From Sphingobium sp. YR768 (GTDB lineage: Bacteria; Pseudomonadota; Alphaproteobacteria; Sphingomonadales; Sphingomonadaceae), in the NCBI RefSeq assembly GCF_900111125.1, contig NZ_FOGE01000001.1, positions 372,001-436,000 of the forward strand: a stretch of 64,000 nt of DNA, given 5' to 3'. The position numbers and the translations under genes are program-made. Below the pieces are notes generated by a model that was not told the origin of the DNA, did not search any database, and saw only the letters and a program-made list of their open reading frames with translations. Below are positions 45,241 through 54,500 of the stretch, piece after piece (position 1 is the stretch's first letter; each line of letters starts with the position of its first letter).

Positions 45241-47002
45241 TTTCCTTTTCCTTCTTTGCGTCGCGCAGCAGGTCGCGGACGACCAGCGCGGCACGATCCG
45301 GGTCCTGTTTCACGAAATTGCGGATCAGGTCGGCGCGCTGGACATAGTCATAGGTGGAAGAAATCATGTCGAGCGTGACCGGGGCGTCAGGATCGGCGGG
45401 CGCTGGCACGGCCGCCTGCTTGTTCAGTTCGCCCGAAATCTCCAGGCCGATGCGCTCGCCATTGGCGCCACTCGCCCCGGCAGCGGCGTCCGTCAGCGCA
45501 GCAGGCACTTGCGGCGCAGCGCGGCGCTTGAGCAGCGGGCGGCCAATGCCGAAGACCAGCAGCAGGACGACCAGCAGCGCAGACACATTGCGCACCAGCG
45601 GCGACATCCAGTCCGCTTCATACCAGGGGGCGACCGCTTCCTGCGGCTTGACGAAGCTGCGAGAGGAGAGCGCCACCACGTCGCCGCGCGTCTGGTCGAA
45701 ACCGACGGCGCCCTTCACCAATGCTTCCAGAGCGGCGATTTCCTGTGCCGAGCGCGGCTTGCCATCCGCGCCATTGTCGAGCGCCACGGCAACCGACAGG
45801 CGCTTGACGGTGCCGATCGCATCCTTGGTCACGGACACTTCCCGGCCCAGTTCGAAGCTGCGGTTGAAGGTTTCTTCGGTCTTCATCAGCGGATTGGGCG
45901 GCGTGCCAGGCTGCTGCTGCGCCGTCTGCCCCTGCTGCACCGCCTGACCATTGGGATTGGTCTGGGTGACAGTGGGGTTGACCGGCGCCTGATTGCTGAT
46001 CGCGCCGGGAATGCCGCTGGCTTCACCCGTGCCCTGACCGCGCGGGTCCGATGCCCAGGTGCCCTGTTCGGTGCGCAGCCGGGCTTCATCCTGCGGATAG
46101 GTTTCGCGGGTGGCTTGACGCTCGGCGAAATTCAGTTCGGCATGGACTTCGGTGGAGAAATTGCCGTCGCCCAAAATCGGCGTCAGCAGCGCGATCACGG
46201 ACTGGCGATAGCGATCCTCCATCTTGCCCTGAATGGCGAGTTGGCGGTCGTCGGCGGCATTGCCGTCATTATTGCTGAGCAGCCGGCCATTCTGGTCGAC
46301 CACCGAAATATCCTCCGGATTGAGTTCCGGAATGGACGAGGCGACGAGGTGGACGATCGCGCTCACCTGCGCATCGGTCAGCGTCCGGCCCTGCGACAGG
46401 CGCAGCATCACTGATGCCGACGGCTTGGTCCGGTCGCGCAGGAACACGCTGGGCGCTTCCACGGCCAGATGCACCTTGGCGGTTTCGACGCTGTCGATGG
46501 CCTCGATCGTGCGGGCAAGGTCCGTTTCGCGGGCCGAACGCAGCTTTTCATTCTCGACCGCGCGGCTGGCCCCCATCGGCAGGCTGTCGATCATGCTGTT
46601 GCCGTCGGGCGCGCTCTTGGGCAGGCCCTGCGCGGCGAGCATCATCTTCGCCTTGAAATAATCGCCTTCGCCCACGGTCATCGCGCCGCTGCTGTCGAAG
46701 TCGTACTTGATGCCGCTCTGGTCCAGCACCTGCGCGACGGCCGACTTGTCGGCATCCGGCAGGGCACGGAACAGATCGCGCTGCGGCGGTTCGCGCAGCG
46801 CCATCCAGGCCATGCCGGCAACCGCGACGGTGCCGAGCAGGCCCAGCAGCGGCAGGCTCTTCGCCACGGCGGGCTGCTTGATGAAGCCGGTGAAGCGCGC
46901 CTTGAGCGCGTCGAAGCCCTTGGCCCCGCCCCCGAAGGAGGAACCGGCGGGCAGAGCAGGCGCTGCGGCGCCGACATTGGTGCTGAGTGCGTTCTCGCTC
47001 AT
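45233..47002 (-). CDS. fliF: Flagellar MS-ring protein FliF
   Basis: A 589-residue protein with two membrane helices (around 56-75 and near 465) flanking the periplasmic ring-building domains. ALRTELARTIEAIDSVETAKVHLAVEAPSVFLRDR-type and PSASVMLRLSQGRTLTDAQVSAIVHLVASSIPELNPEDISVVDQNGRLLS segments are classical. The C-terminal FliG-binding tail (LIRNFVKQDPDRAALVVRDLLRD) is intact. Confidence 0.96.
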   Translation of the reverse strand: MSENALSTNVGAAAPALPAGSSFGGGAKGFDALKARFTGFIKQPAVAKSLPLLGLLGTVAVAGMAWMALREPPQRDLFRALPDADKSAVAQVLDQSGIKYDFDSSGAMTVGEGDYFKAKMMLAAQGLPKSAPDGNSMIDSLPMGASRAVENEKLRSARETDLARTIEAIDSVETAKVHLAVEAPSVFLRDRTKPSASVMLRLSQGRTLTDAQVSAIVHLVASSIPELNPEDISVVDQNGRLLSNNDGNAADDRQLAIQGKMEDRYRQSVIALLTPILGDGNFSTEVHAELNFAERQATRETYPQDEARLRTEQGTWASDPRGQGTGEASGIPGAISNQAPVNPTVTQTNPNGQAVQQGQTAQQQPGTPPNPLMKTEETFNRSFELGREVSVTKDAIGTVKRLSVAVALDNGADGKPRSAQEIAALEALVKGAVGFDQTRGDVVALSSRSFVKPQEAVAPWYEADWMSPLVRNVSALLVVLLLVFGIGRPLLKRRAAPQVPAALTDAAAGASGANGERIGLEISGELNKQAAVPAPADPDAPVTLDMISSTYDYVQRADLIRNFVKQDPDRAALVVRDLLRDAKKEKENA

Positions 47003-47005
47003 GGT

Positions 47006-47365
47006 TTAGACCGGCATGCTCATAATGTCCTTATAGGCGGACAGGAGTTTATTGCGGACTTGCAGGGTCGCCTCGAAACTGACCGACGCCTGTTGCTTGG
47101 CCAGCATGACGGCGGCGATATCCGTGGTTTCCCCGCGCTCGAACGCAGCGGCGGCTTCGCCGGCCTGATTTTGCAGGCCGTTGACTTGATTGAGCGCGCT
47201 GTTGAGCGCTTCGGTGAAACCACCGGGCTGCGTGCCCTGCGTGGCGCCCGCGCCCGTCGCCCCGCCGACATTGCCGGTCGAGGAAACATCACGCAGGGCG
47301 GCATTTTTTTGCAGGATGGCGTTGCGGATCGCCATCACGCTGTCGGTGGGAGAAATTCCGGTCAT
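47006..47365 (-). CDS. fliE: Flagellar hook-basal body protein FliE
   Basis: A 119-residue rod adaptor between MS ring and rod. The C-terminal AVMLAKQQASVSFEATLQVRNKLLSAYKDIMSMPV is a strong FliE signature. The N-terminal part is Gly/Ala/Thr-rich. It sits 14 bases after the flbD stop and is likely co-transcribed with it. Confidence 0.94.
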   Translation of the reverse strand: MTGISPTDSVMAIRNAILQKNAALRDVSSTGNVGGATGAGATQGTQPGGFTEALNSALNQVNGLQNQAGEAAAAFERGETTDIAAVMLAKQQASVSFEATLQVRNKLLSAYKDIMSMPV

Positions 47366-47379
47366 GCCCTATCTTCCCC

Positions 47380-48684
47380 TCAAGCCGCAGCCAGCTCGCG
47401 CATCTCGGCGAGCCGATAGCGCAGCGTGCGTTCGGAAATGCCCAGCTTGCGGGCGGCGGCGGCGCGATGGCCGTCGGTTTCGCGCAGGGCGATGCGGATC
47501 GCCTCCAGCTTGGAGTGGCGCGCCACATCGCGCAGGCGGATCGGCTCGGCCGGAATGACCAGTTCGACCGGCGCGACGATCGGCTGCACGATCGGTTGCG
47601 ACGATGCCTGAACCGGCAGCACCGCGATCTGCGGGGCCGACCCCAGATGCAGGTCGCCCCCCTCGATCCGGTCGCCGTCACGCAGCACCAGAGCGCGCTG
47701 AAGCACATTGCCCAGTTCGCGGGCGTTGCCCGGCCAGCCATGCGCGCTCATCTTGTCGAGCGCGGCGGCGGTCGGCCAGACGAACCCACCCTTGCCCATA
47801 TCCTGCAAGCGCAGCAGCATGGCGGCGGCAATGGCGCTGATGTCGCCACGGCGCTCGGCCAGCGGACGCAGTTCCAGCGGCATGACGTTCAGACGCCAGT
47901 AGAGATCTTCGCGGAAGCGGCCAGCGGCGACTTCCTCGGCCAGGTTGCGGTTGCAGGCGGCAATAACGCGCACATTGACCGGCACCGGATGAGTCGCCCC
48001 GACGGGAAGAACTTCGCCTTCCTGCAAGGCGCGCAGCAGCTTGGCCTGGAGCGCCAGCGGCAGTTCGGCGATTTCGTCGAGCAGCAGCGTGCCGCCGTCC
48101 GCCGCCTGAAACAGGCCTTCCGATGCATTGGAAGCGCCGGTGAAGCTGCCCTTCTTGTGGCCGAACAGCATTGCTTCCATCATGGTTTCGGGCAGCGCTG
48201 CGCAGTTGACGGCAATGAAGTCATGCCCGTTGCGACCCGACTGGGCGTGCAGGAAGCGCGCCATGCCTTCCTTGCCGGTGCCGGTGTCGCCCTGGATCAG
48301 GACCGTCGCATCGCTGCGGGCGACCCGGCCAGCCAGCGTCATCAGACGCGCGCTGCTGCTGTCGCCGATCGCGGGAACCGAAACGGGACGCGCGAGTTCA
48401 GCAATCAGGGCAAAGGCAAAGCCCATGTCCGCGATGCCAAAAGCGACGCGCGCAGGCAGGCCGTTAGCAGCGGCAACCAGAGACGGCGCACCGTCGATCA
48501 GGTTGATCAATATGTCGCGATGGGTGGCATCACCAATCTCGGTTGCCAGTAAAACCCGACGACTATCCTTTTCTCGCGGGCTGGCGGCATCCACGATCCG
48601 TACCGCATAAAGCGCATTCTCGAGCCAGTGCTGCAACCCGGGAACGAGCGCGCAGACGCCACGGCTCACGTCAAGTGATGACAT
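47380..48684 (-). CDS. flbD: Sigma-54 activator, FlbD-like flagellar regulator
   Basis: A 434-residue enhancer-binding protein. An N-terminal region of about 105 residues lacks a recognisable phospho-acceptor receiver. The AAA+ domain has Walker A GDTGTGKE (132-139), the sigma-54 loop as GSFTGA (179-184, canonical GAFTGA) and Walker B LLLDEI (200-205). A Fis-type helix-turn-helix ends the protein ([24 protein letters not shown]). Its place at the head of the fli run and opposite fliC suggests it drives sigma-54 flagellar genes as FlbD does in Caulobacter. The name is by analogy; FleQ-like is an alternative. Confidence 0.85.
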   Translation of the reverse strand: MSSLDVSRGVCALVPGLQHWLENALYAVRIVDAASPREKDSRRVLLATEIGDATHRDILINLIDGAPSLVAAANGLPARVAFGIADMGFAFALIAELARPVSVPAIGDSSSARLMTLAGRVARSDATVLIQGDTGTGKEGMARFLHAQSGRNGHDFIAVNCAALPETMMEAMLFGHKKGSFTGASNASEGLFQAADGGTLLLDEIAELPLALQAKLLRALQEGEVLPVGATHPVPVNVRVIAACNRNLAEEVAAGRFREDLYWRLNVMPLELRPLAERRGDISAIAAAMLLRLQDMGKGGFVWPTAAALDKMSAHGWPGNARELGNVLQRALVLRDGDRIEGGDLHLGSAPQIAVLPVQASSQPIVQPIVAPVELVIPAEPIRLRDVARHSKLEAIRIALRETDGHRAAAARKLGISERTLRYRLAEMRELAAA

Positions 48685-48740
48685 GAACAAAACCCCACAT
48701 TTTGGCCGGCTTGTACCCCCGTACGCCCCAGTCCCCTTCG

Positions 48741-48781
48741 ATGGTTAATATTTACCGCCGATGTGGTTATCAGATGGTTAA
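48741..48781. promoter_or_regulatory. Two CtrA-like half-sites upstream of flbD
   Basis: ATGGTTAA occurs at 48741-48748 and 48774-48781, exactly 33 bases apart (about three helical turns). On the minus strand both read TTAACCAT, the CtrA half-site known from Caulobacter. They lie 57-97 bases upstream of the flbD start. I saw no sigma-54 element for flbD itself. Confidence 0.55.
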
Positions 48782-48802
48782 TGCCGGTTGCCGCCTGCCG
48801 CA

Positions 48803-48843
48803 GACCGGCAATTTTTTTCCGCCGGAACCGGCAAATTGCCCGG
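48803..48843. promoter_or_regulatory. Paired CCGGCAA palindromes between flbD and fliC
   Basis: Two ACCGGCAA-type sites lie here. One runs into a T tract (ACCGGCAATTTTTTTCCG) and the other is GGCAAATTGCC flanked by CC and CGG. The same motif, CGGCAAAAAATTGCCG, lies upstream of the flgB sigma-54 promoter. These may bind the FlbD-like activator. Confidence 0.5.
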
Positions 48844-48911
48844 CTTCTGTTTTACGCGCGCGCGTAAGAGGCTGGCGATAGGGTATTTTTCGAAAAAATG
48901 ATGGCCGGCGC

Positions 48912-48938
48912 TAAAAGCCTGCGGCACCCCGCCGTTAT
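48912..48938 (+). promoter_or_regulatory. Sigma-28 promoter of fliC
   Basis: TAAAAGCC, 11 bases, then GCCGTTAT. This has the same spacing and near-identical sequence to the two other sigma-28 elements here. It lies 60 bases upstream of the fliC start. Confidence 0.8.
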
Positions 48939-48997
48939 CCCCTTTCGAGGCCGCAAGCGTCTGATGACAGCGACCTGATGAACGGAAAGGGAATATC

Positions 48998-49804
48998 ATG
49001 ACTGTTATCGGAACCAACACTGCGGCGCTGCGCTCGGCCAATGCTTCGTCTTCGGCTACCAAGGCTCTCAGCACCGCCATGGAACGTCTGTCGACCGGCA
49101 AGCGCATCAACAGCGCCAAGGACGATGCCGCCGGCCTCGCCATCGCTTCGAGCATGACCGCCCAGATCAAGGGCATGACCCAGGGCGTCCGCAACGCCAA
49201 TGACGGCATTTCGCTGGCGCAAACGGCGGAAGGCGCGCTCGGCGAAGTCAGCAACATGTTGCAGCGTATGCGTGAACTGACCGTCCAGTCGCTGAACGGC
49301 ACCAACGACGACGACGCCAAGGCAAACATCCAGGCGGAAGTTGCCCAGCTCCAGACGCAGATCACCGACACGCTGACCAACACGGAATTCAACGGCACCA
49401 AGCTGTTCGCTTCGGACCAGACCATCTCGATCCAGGCCGGCGCCAACGCCACCGACAAGGTCGACATCGAACTGACCGACGTGCTGACCGGCATGGCCGG
49501 CGCACTGGCCGTTGACGCTTCCGCGCCGACCGACGCCGACCTGACCACCTTCGACGATGCGCTGAAATCGATCGCCACGTCGCGGGCCGATCTCGGTGCG
49601 GTGCAGAACCGCCTCGAATCGACGGTCAACAACCTGACCAACAACATCACCAACCTGACGGACGCCAAGAGCCGCATCGAAGACGCCGACTTCTCGGCCG
49701 AAACGACCGCCTTGGCCAAGCAGCAGATCCTGAGCCAGGCGTCGACCGCGATGCTGGCCCAGGCCAACCAGAGCCAGCAGGGCGTGCTGAAGCTGATCGG
49801 CTAA
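48998..49804 (+). CDS. fliC: Flagellin
   Basis: A 268-residue flagellin made almost only of the conserved D0/D1 ends: [59 protein letters not shown] at the start and [42 protein letters not shown] at the end. The variable middle is only about 60-80 residues, so no large outer domains are expected. AAAGGGA precedes the ATG. It is the only flagellin in the window. Confidence 0.97.
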   Translation: MTVIGTNTAALRSANASSSATKALSTAMERLSTGKRINSAKDDAAGLAIASSMTAQIKGMTQGVRNANDGISLAQTAEGALGEVSNMLQRMRELTVQSLNGTNDDDAKANIQAEVAQLQTQITDTLTNTEFNGTKLFASDQTISIQAGANATDKVDIELTDVLTGMAGALAVDASAPTDADLTTFDDALKSIATSRADLGAVQNRLESTVNNLTNNITNLTDAKSRIEDADFSAETTALAKQQILSQASTAMLAQANQSQQGVLKLIG

Positions 49805-49929
49805 GCCCCAACGAGATTGGCGGGCTGAGGTCATGGTCACCTGACAGTCCGCCAATGTGACCCCCGGCGCATCAACAGTCCCCACCGCGCCGGGGGTTCA
49901 CACCTTCGATCGAACGACCAACTATATCG

Positions 49930-49962
49930 AAGCCTCCGTCCCCCCGGGCGGAGGCTTCTTTG
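49930..49962 (+). terminator. Terminator between fliC and opgD/G
   Basis: AAGCCTCCG pairs with CGGAGGCTT around a C/G-rich loop and is followed by CTTT. A second GC hairpin (CCCCCGGCGC with GCGCCGGGGG) lies at 49861-49896, just after fliC. Confidence 0.7.
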
Positions 49963-50018
49963 CGCCTCCATGGATACAAGGCTTGGCTCGACCGTTCACG
50001 CCGTCCATGATGACGTCC

Positions 50019-51506
50019 ATGACCCAGATAGACCGGCGCGCGATGATCGCCGCCACCGGCGCAGCCCTCCTCTTCCCCGACATGCTCTTGGCCCAGACGA
50101 AGGCGACCGCCTTCTCCTGGGAAAAGCTGGTCGCGCTGGCGCAGGGGCAAGCGCGCGCGCCCTATCGGGAGACGCCGCTCCATCCCGGCGCGGCGAAGGT
50201 GGACTATGACGCGCTGCATGGCGCGCGCTTCCGCGACGATCGCACCTTGTGGGGCGATTTGCCCGGCGACACCGGCATCCGCTTCTTCCCCTTGTCGGCC
50301 AATGCCGCGCAACCGGTTTCGATCGCGATCGTGGAGAAGGGCCGCGCCACGCCGCTCCGCTATGACCCGACCATGTTCGATGCGCCTGCCGGCAATGCCG
50401 TCGCCGCGCTGGGGCCGGATGCTGGCTTTGCCGGCTTCCGCATCATGAATGCAAAGCGGGACGGCGACTGGCTGTCCTTCCTTGGCTCCAGCTATTTCCG
50501 CGCGCCCAGCCCGCAGAAACAGTTCGGCCTGTCCGCCCGCGCCATCGCCATCAACACCAGCCTGCCGGGCAAAGAAGAATTTCCCCGCTTCACCCATTTC
50601 TGGCTGGAACGCACCGGCGCCAGCAACGTCACCGTCTATGCCCTGATGGACGGCGCATCGATCACCGGCGCCTATCGCTTCGTCAGCAGCCTGGGACCGG
50701 ATGGTGTGCGGCAGGATGTCACCGCCGCCCTCTTCCCGCGCCGACCGATCGAGGAACTGGGGCTGATGCCGATGACCAGCATGTTCTGGTATGATCAGGC
50801 CAATCGCACGCAGGGCACGGACTGGCGGCCGGAAATCCATGACAGCGATCTGCTGTCCATCGCCAGCGCCGACGGCAATGTGCACGCCCGCCCCATCGTC
50901 AATCCGTCCGCCCCGCATTTCAGCGCCTTCAAGGAAGTCAGTCCCAAGGGGTTCGGCCTGCTGCAACGCGACCGCAATTTCGATCATTATCAGGATGATG
51001 GCGTCTTCTACGACCGTCGCCCTTCGCTTTGGGCGACGCCGACCAACCCGCTGGGCGCCGGACAGGTGCGGCTTTACGCCTTCCCCACGGACAGCGAATA
51101 TACCGACAATGTCGCCGGCTACTGGACCCCCGAGGCCACGCCCCGACCCGGCGCCCGGATCGATGTCGGCTACCGGCTCGACTGGACGGCGGCGCGTGCC
51201 CCTGCCTCCTCCAGCCTCGCCATTGTCGAAAATGTCTGGCGCGGGCGCGGCGACAAGCCTGACGCCGACCGGCTGGTGATCGATTTCGCGGGCGTGTCGG
51301 GCGACGGCAAACCGGATATCTGGGCCGATGTCAGCGGCGGCATGCTCCTCAAACAGGCCGGTTATCCGGTGCTGGGTCAGGACCGGCTGTTCCGCGTGGT
51401 GCTCGACATAGCGCGAAATCAGGGGAAAACGGCCGATATTCGCCTGCAATTGCGCCGCGGCAATCGTGCATTCAGCGAATATGTGCATTATGCGCTCGGC
51501 GCGTGA
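50019..51506 (+). CDS. opgD: Periplasmic glucan biosynthesis protein OpgD/OpgG
   Basis: A 495-residue MdoG-family protein that shapes the backbone or branching of osmoregulated periplasmic glucans. A twin-arginine-like signal (QIDRRAMIAATGAALLFPDMLLAQ) favours the Tat-exported OpgD type over OpgG. Family segments include FRIMNAKRDGDWLSFLGSSYFRA, FPRFTHFWLER, LMPMTSMFWYDQANR and DSDLLSIASADG. The ATG at 50019 is the last before the signal peptide. It precedes opgH. Confidence 0.88.
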   Translation: MTQIDRRAMIAATGAALLFPDMLLAQTKATAFSWEKLVALAQGQARAPYRETPLHPGAAKVDYDALHGARFRDDRTLWGDLPGDTGIRFFPLSANAAQPVSIAIVEKGRATPLRYDPTMFDAPAGNAVAALGPDAGFAGFRIMNAKRDGDWLSFLGSSYFRAPSPQKQFGLSARAIAINTSLPGKEEFPRFTHFWLERTGASNVTVYALMDGASITGAYRFVSSLGPDGVRQDVTAALFPRRPIEELGLMPMTSMFWYDQANRTQGTDWRPEIHDSDLLSIASADGNVHARPIVNPSAPHFSAFKEVSPKGFGLLQRDRNFDHYQDDGVFYDRRPSLWATPTNPLGAGQVRLYAFPTDSEYTDNVAGYWTPEATPRPGARIDVGYRLDWTAARAPASSSLAIVENVWRGRGDKPDADRLVIDFAGVSGDGKPDIWADVSGGMLLKQAGYPVLGQDRLFRVVLDIARNQGKTADIRLQLRRGNRAFSEYVHYALGA

Positions 51507-51571
51507 AGGGAACCCTCTGGCCAAAGAGGGGTTCTGACGCCTTGGGATAGTAGCAAGCGGGTCTGATCAGC

Positions 51572-53458
51572 ATGGAACAGGGAAGCGCACGGCCGGCGGG
51601 GCCGGGTGGCGAAGATGAGCCATTGAAACGGGCCTTCGAACGGGTTCCGCCCGAAAGCCCGCTCGCCATGCCGGAGCAGGATTTCTCCACCGCCCCGCCG
51701 CCGGTCGCACGGCGGCGCTTCAATATCGACCTGTGGGCACGGCGCCTGCTGGTCGTCCTGCTGGCGCTGATCCCCGCCGCGATGGCCGCGCATGAAATGC
51801 GCCGGTCGATCGGCCTCGATGGCATCGATCCGCTGGAGGGCGTCTATCTCACCCTCTTCATTTCCCTCTTCGCCTGGATCGCCTTCGGCTTTGCGACCGC
51901 CACCATTGGCTTCCTGCTACTGACCGTCGGCAAGGGCCGCAGCGTCACGCCCCGTCCGCTGCGCGCATCCGAACCGCTGCGCGGCAAGACTGCCATCCTC
52001 CTTCCGGTCTGTAACGAGGATTTTCTGGGCGTGCTGGGCCGCCTGTCGATCATGGAGCGCTCTCTGGCGCAGGTGATGGGCGGCGAACGGTTCGAATTTT
52101 TCATCCTGTCCGACTCCAACCCGGAAAATGGCGAGCATGAACGCGGCGCCTATCTGGAAATGCGCGGCTCTTTCTCCCGCCCCGTCCATTATCGTCGCCG
52201 CGCGCTCAATATCGGGCGCAAGCCGGGCAATATCGCCGAATGGGTGCAGCGTTTCGGCGGCGGCTACGACTATATGGTCGTGCTGGACGCCGACAGCGTG
52301 ATGAGCGGCCAGACCATGGCCCGCCTTGCCGCCGATATGGAGCGGCATCCCCATGTCGGCCTGATCCAGACCGTCCCCACCGTGATGGGCGCAGCCACCC
52401 TCTTCGCCCGCTGGCAGCAATTTGCCAGCCGCCTGTTCGGCCCGATCTCCGCCGCCGGCATGATCTGGTGGGCCGGGTCCGAAGGCATGTTCTGGGGCCA
52501 TAACGCCATCGTGCGCGTGCGCGCTTTTGCCCAGAGTTGCGGCCTGCCCGAACTGCCCGGCCGCGCGCCCTTTGGCGGCCATATCATGAGCCATGACATG
52601 CTGGAGGCGGCGCTGCTGCGTCGTCGCGGATGGGATGTGCATATGGTGACGGCCGAAGACAGTTTCGAGGAATTTCCGCCTTCCATGCCTGACGTCTTCA
52701 CCCGCGATCGCCGCTGGTGCCAGGGCAATATCCAGCATGTTCCCTTGCTGGTGAAGATCGCCGGCCTGCATCCGGTCAGCCGTTTCCAGTTGCTGGTGGG
52801 CGCCAGCGCCTATTGCACCTCGCCCATGTGGCTGGCGCTGATATTGGTGGTGCTGGGCGGCGCGGCCAGCGGCTTCTGGCCACCCGCCGCCATCCTGCCG
52901 TCGGGCGGGCTGCTGGCGGTGACGGCCGTGCTGCTGTTCGGGCCGAAAATCCTGTCGATCCTCTGGGCCATGGCGGACCCGGCGCGCCGCATCGGCTTTG
53001 GCGGCGCGGCGCGCATGACGCGCGGCGTGATCGCCGACGTGCTGCTGTCTATCCTGATGGCCCCGGTCGCGATGCTGACCCAGACTATCAACCTGTTCGG
53101 CATCCTGATGGGCCGCAAGAGCAGCTGGAACGGCCAGACCCGCGACCGCGACGGCATGGCCATCACCAGCGCGATCTGGCTGTTCAAATGGCATCTGCTG
53201 CTGGGTGTTGGCCTGACCTTGCTGGCGATCCGGGCCGGCGCATTGGGCTGGACCCTGCCGGTGGTCGTGGGCCTGTTCGCCGCGCCCGTGCTTGCGGCGA
53301 TCACCGCGCGAAAGGATCTGGGGCGCAAGGCGGAAGAAAGCGGCCTGTTTCAGGTTGCCGATCCGTGGTGGCGGACACAGGGCTATCGCCCGCTGCGCTT
53401 CCGCTGGCCCACGAGCGCCGGTCGACGCTCAAGCCGCCTGCCTGCCAACGACGAATGA
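51572..53458 (+). CDS. opgH: Glucans biosynthesis glucosyltransferase OpgH
   Basis: A 628-residue membrane GT2 glycosyltransferase that polymerises glucose into periplasmic glucans. Motifs TAILLPVCNED, DADSVMSG, the acceptor TAEDSFEEFPPS and RDRRWCQGN (the Q-x-x-R-W equivalent) are present, with several membrane helices after residue 400. It is about 200 residues shorter than the E. coli protein, mainly at the ends. It forms an operon with opgD/G. Confidence 0.92.
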   Translation: MEQGSARPAGPGGEDEPLKRAFERVPPESPLAMPEQDFSTAPPPVARRRFNIDLWARRLLVVLLALIPAAMAAHEMRRSIGLDGIDPLEGVYLTLFISLFAWIAFGFATATIGFLLLTVGKGRSVTPRPLRASEPLRGKTAILLPVCNEDFLGVLGRLSIMERSLAQVMGGERFEFFILSDSNPENGEHERGAYLEMRGSFSRPVHYRRRALNIGRKPGNIAEWVQRFGGGYDYMVVLDADSVMSGQTMARLAADMERHPHVGLIQTVPTVMGAATLFARWQQFASRLFGPISAAGMIWWAGSEGMFWGHNAIVRVRAFAQSCGLPELPGRAPFGGHIMSHDMLEAALLRRRGWDVHMVTAEDSFEEFPPSMPDVFTRDRRWCQGNIQHVPLLVKIAGLHPVSRFQLLVGASAYCTSPMWLALILVVLGGAASGFWPPAAILPSGGLLAVTAVLLFGPKILSILWAMADPARRIGFGGAARMTRGVIADVLLSILMAPVAMLTQTINLFGILMGRKSSWNGQTRDRDGMAITSAIWLFKWHLLLGVGLTLLAIRAGALGWTLPVVVGLFAAPVLAAITARKDLGRKAEESGLFQVADPWWRTQGYRPLRFRWPTSAGRRSSRLPANDE

Positions 53459-53650
53459 GGGACAGGCCATCGCTGTCCTACCAGCCGCCCCTCCACTACA
53501 TTGCAAATGCCGGCTGACGCTCACCTTCCCCTCGACATTAAATTTCCAACATTTGTCCGAAAATGTCGAAACTTACGGGAAATATGCGAAGTTAAGCGAC
53601 GAATATCCTATTGACGACCAGCGGCTAGAGCCGGGTGCTCTAAACAAAAT

Positions 53651-53713
53651 CCGTTCGTCCTGAGCCTGTCGAAGGACGCGCGCAACGTCCTTCGACAGGC
53701 TCAGGACGAACGG
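53651..53713. repeat. Perfect 28-bp inverted repeat
   Basis: The arm CCGTTCGTCCTGAGCCTGTC plus GAAGGACG is exactly repeated in reverse complement after a 7-base spacer. It belongs to the TTCGACAGGCTCAG family. It lies between converging opgH and fliA and could terminate both. The rest of this roughly 300-base gap (53459-53650) is locally AT-rich, without a gene. Confidence 0.9.
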
Positions 53714-53754
53714 AGACTGGGCGCTTCCAATTTAACGAACGACATTCCAGACGA

Positions 53755-54486
53755 TCAATCGTTCCAGTCGCGCAGCTTTTCCCGCAGCTTGTCGAGCGCA
53801 GCCTTCTTGATCTGGCAGACCCGCGCCGCGCCGATATCCAGCGTGTGGCCGATTTCCTCCAGATTCAGTTCCTCGACGAAATAGAGTTGCAGCACCATCG
53901 CCTCGCGCTGGGGCAATTCGCCGATACAGGCGGCCAGCGCCTTCTTCAGCGATTCGCGCTCCATCACATCGTCGGCGCGATCCTCGACATCGGCGAACCA
54001 CATGGACTGGTCCGAATAGACTTCGTCCATGCTGGTATGCTGCACCATCTCGACACTGTCGGCGACCTCGCGATAGGCAGCGGGCTCCAGCCCCATCTCC
54101 ACCGACATTTCCGCCTCGGTCGGCAGGCGGCCGAGCTTCTGCTCCAGCGCGTTCCGCACCTTGCCCAGTTGCTTGCGCCTGGTCATGGCGGACCGGCACA
54201 AGGTCGCCTGCCTGCGCAGATGATCGATCATCGCGCCGCGCACGCGCAACTGCGCATAGGCGGCAAAGCCCAGCCCGCGATCCTCAAAGCTGTTGGCGGC
54301 CTCGACCAGCGCGACCATGCCGATCTGGAGCAGGTCTTCGACTTCGATCGCGCTCGATACGCGACCATGGACGTGCCAGGCGATCTTGCGCACCAGCGGC
54401 ATATATTGCCGGGCCAGCCGTTCCGGGCTGTTTGCGCCGGGCTTGGCATAGGTATGGGCGCCAACCGTGATCTTGTTCATATACAT
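53755..54486 (-). CDS. fliA: Flagellar sigma factor FliA (sigma-28)
   Basis: A 243-residue sigma-70-type factor for late flagellar genes. Region 2 (YMPLVRKIAWHVHGRVSSAIEVEDLLQIGMVALVEAANSFEDRGLGFAAYAQLRVRGAMIDHLRR), region 3 and the region 4 helix-turn-helix (LNLEEIGHTLDIGAARVCQIKKAALDKLRE) are intact. AGGAAAGG lies seven bases before the ATG at 54486. It is the last gene of the SLT-flhA-fliA unit. Confidence 0.95.
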   Translation of the reverse strand: MYMNKITVGAHTYAKPGANSPERLARQYMPLVRKIAWHVHGRVSSAIEVEDLLQIGMVALVEAANSFEDRGLGFAAYAQLRVRGAMIDHLRRQATLCRSAMTRRKQLGKVRNALEQKLGRLPTEAEMSVEMGLEPAAYREVADSVEMVQHTSMDEVYSDQSMWFADVEDRADDVMERESLKKALAACIGELPQREAMVLQLYFVEELNLEEIGHTLDIGAARVCQIKKAALDKLREKLRDWND

Positions 54487-54500
54487 GGCTCAGCCTTTCC

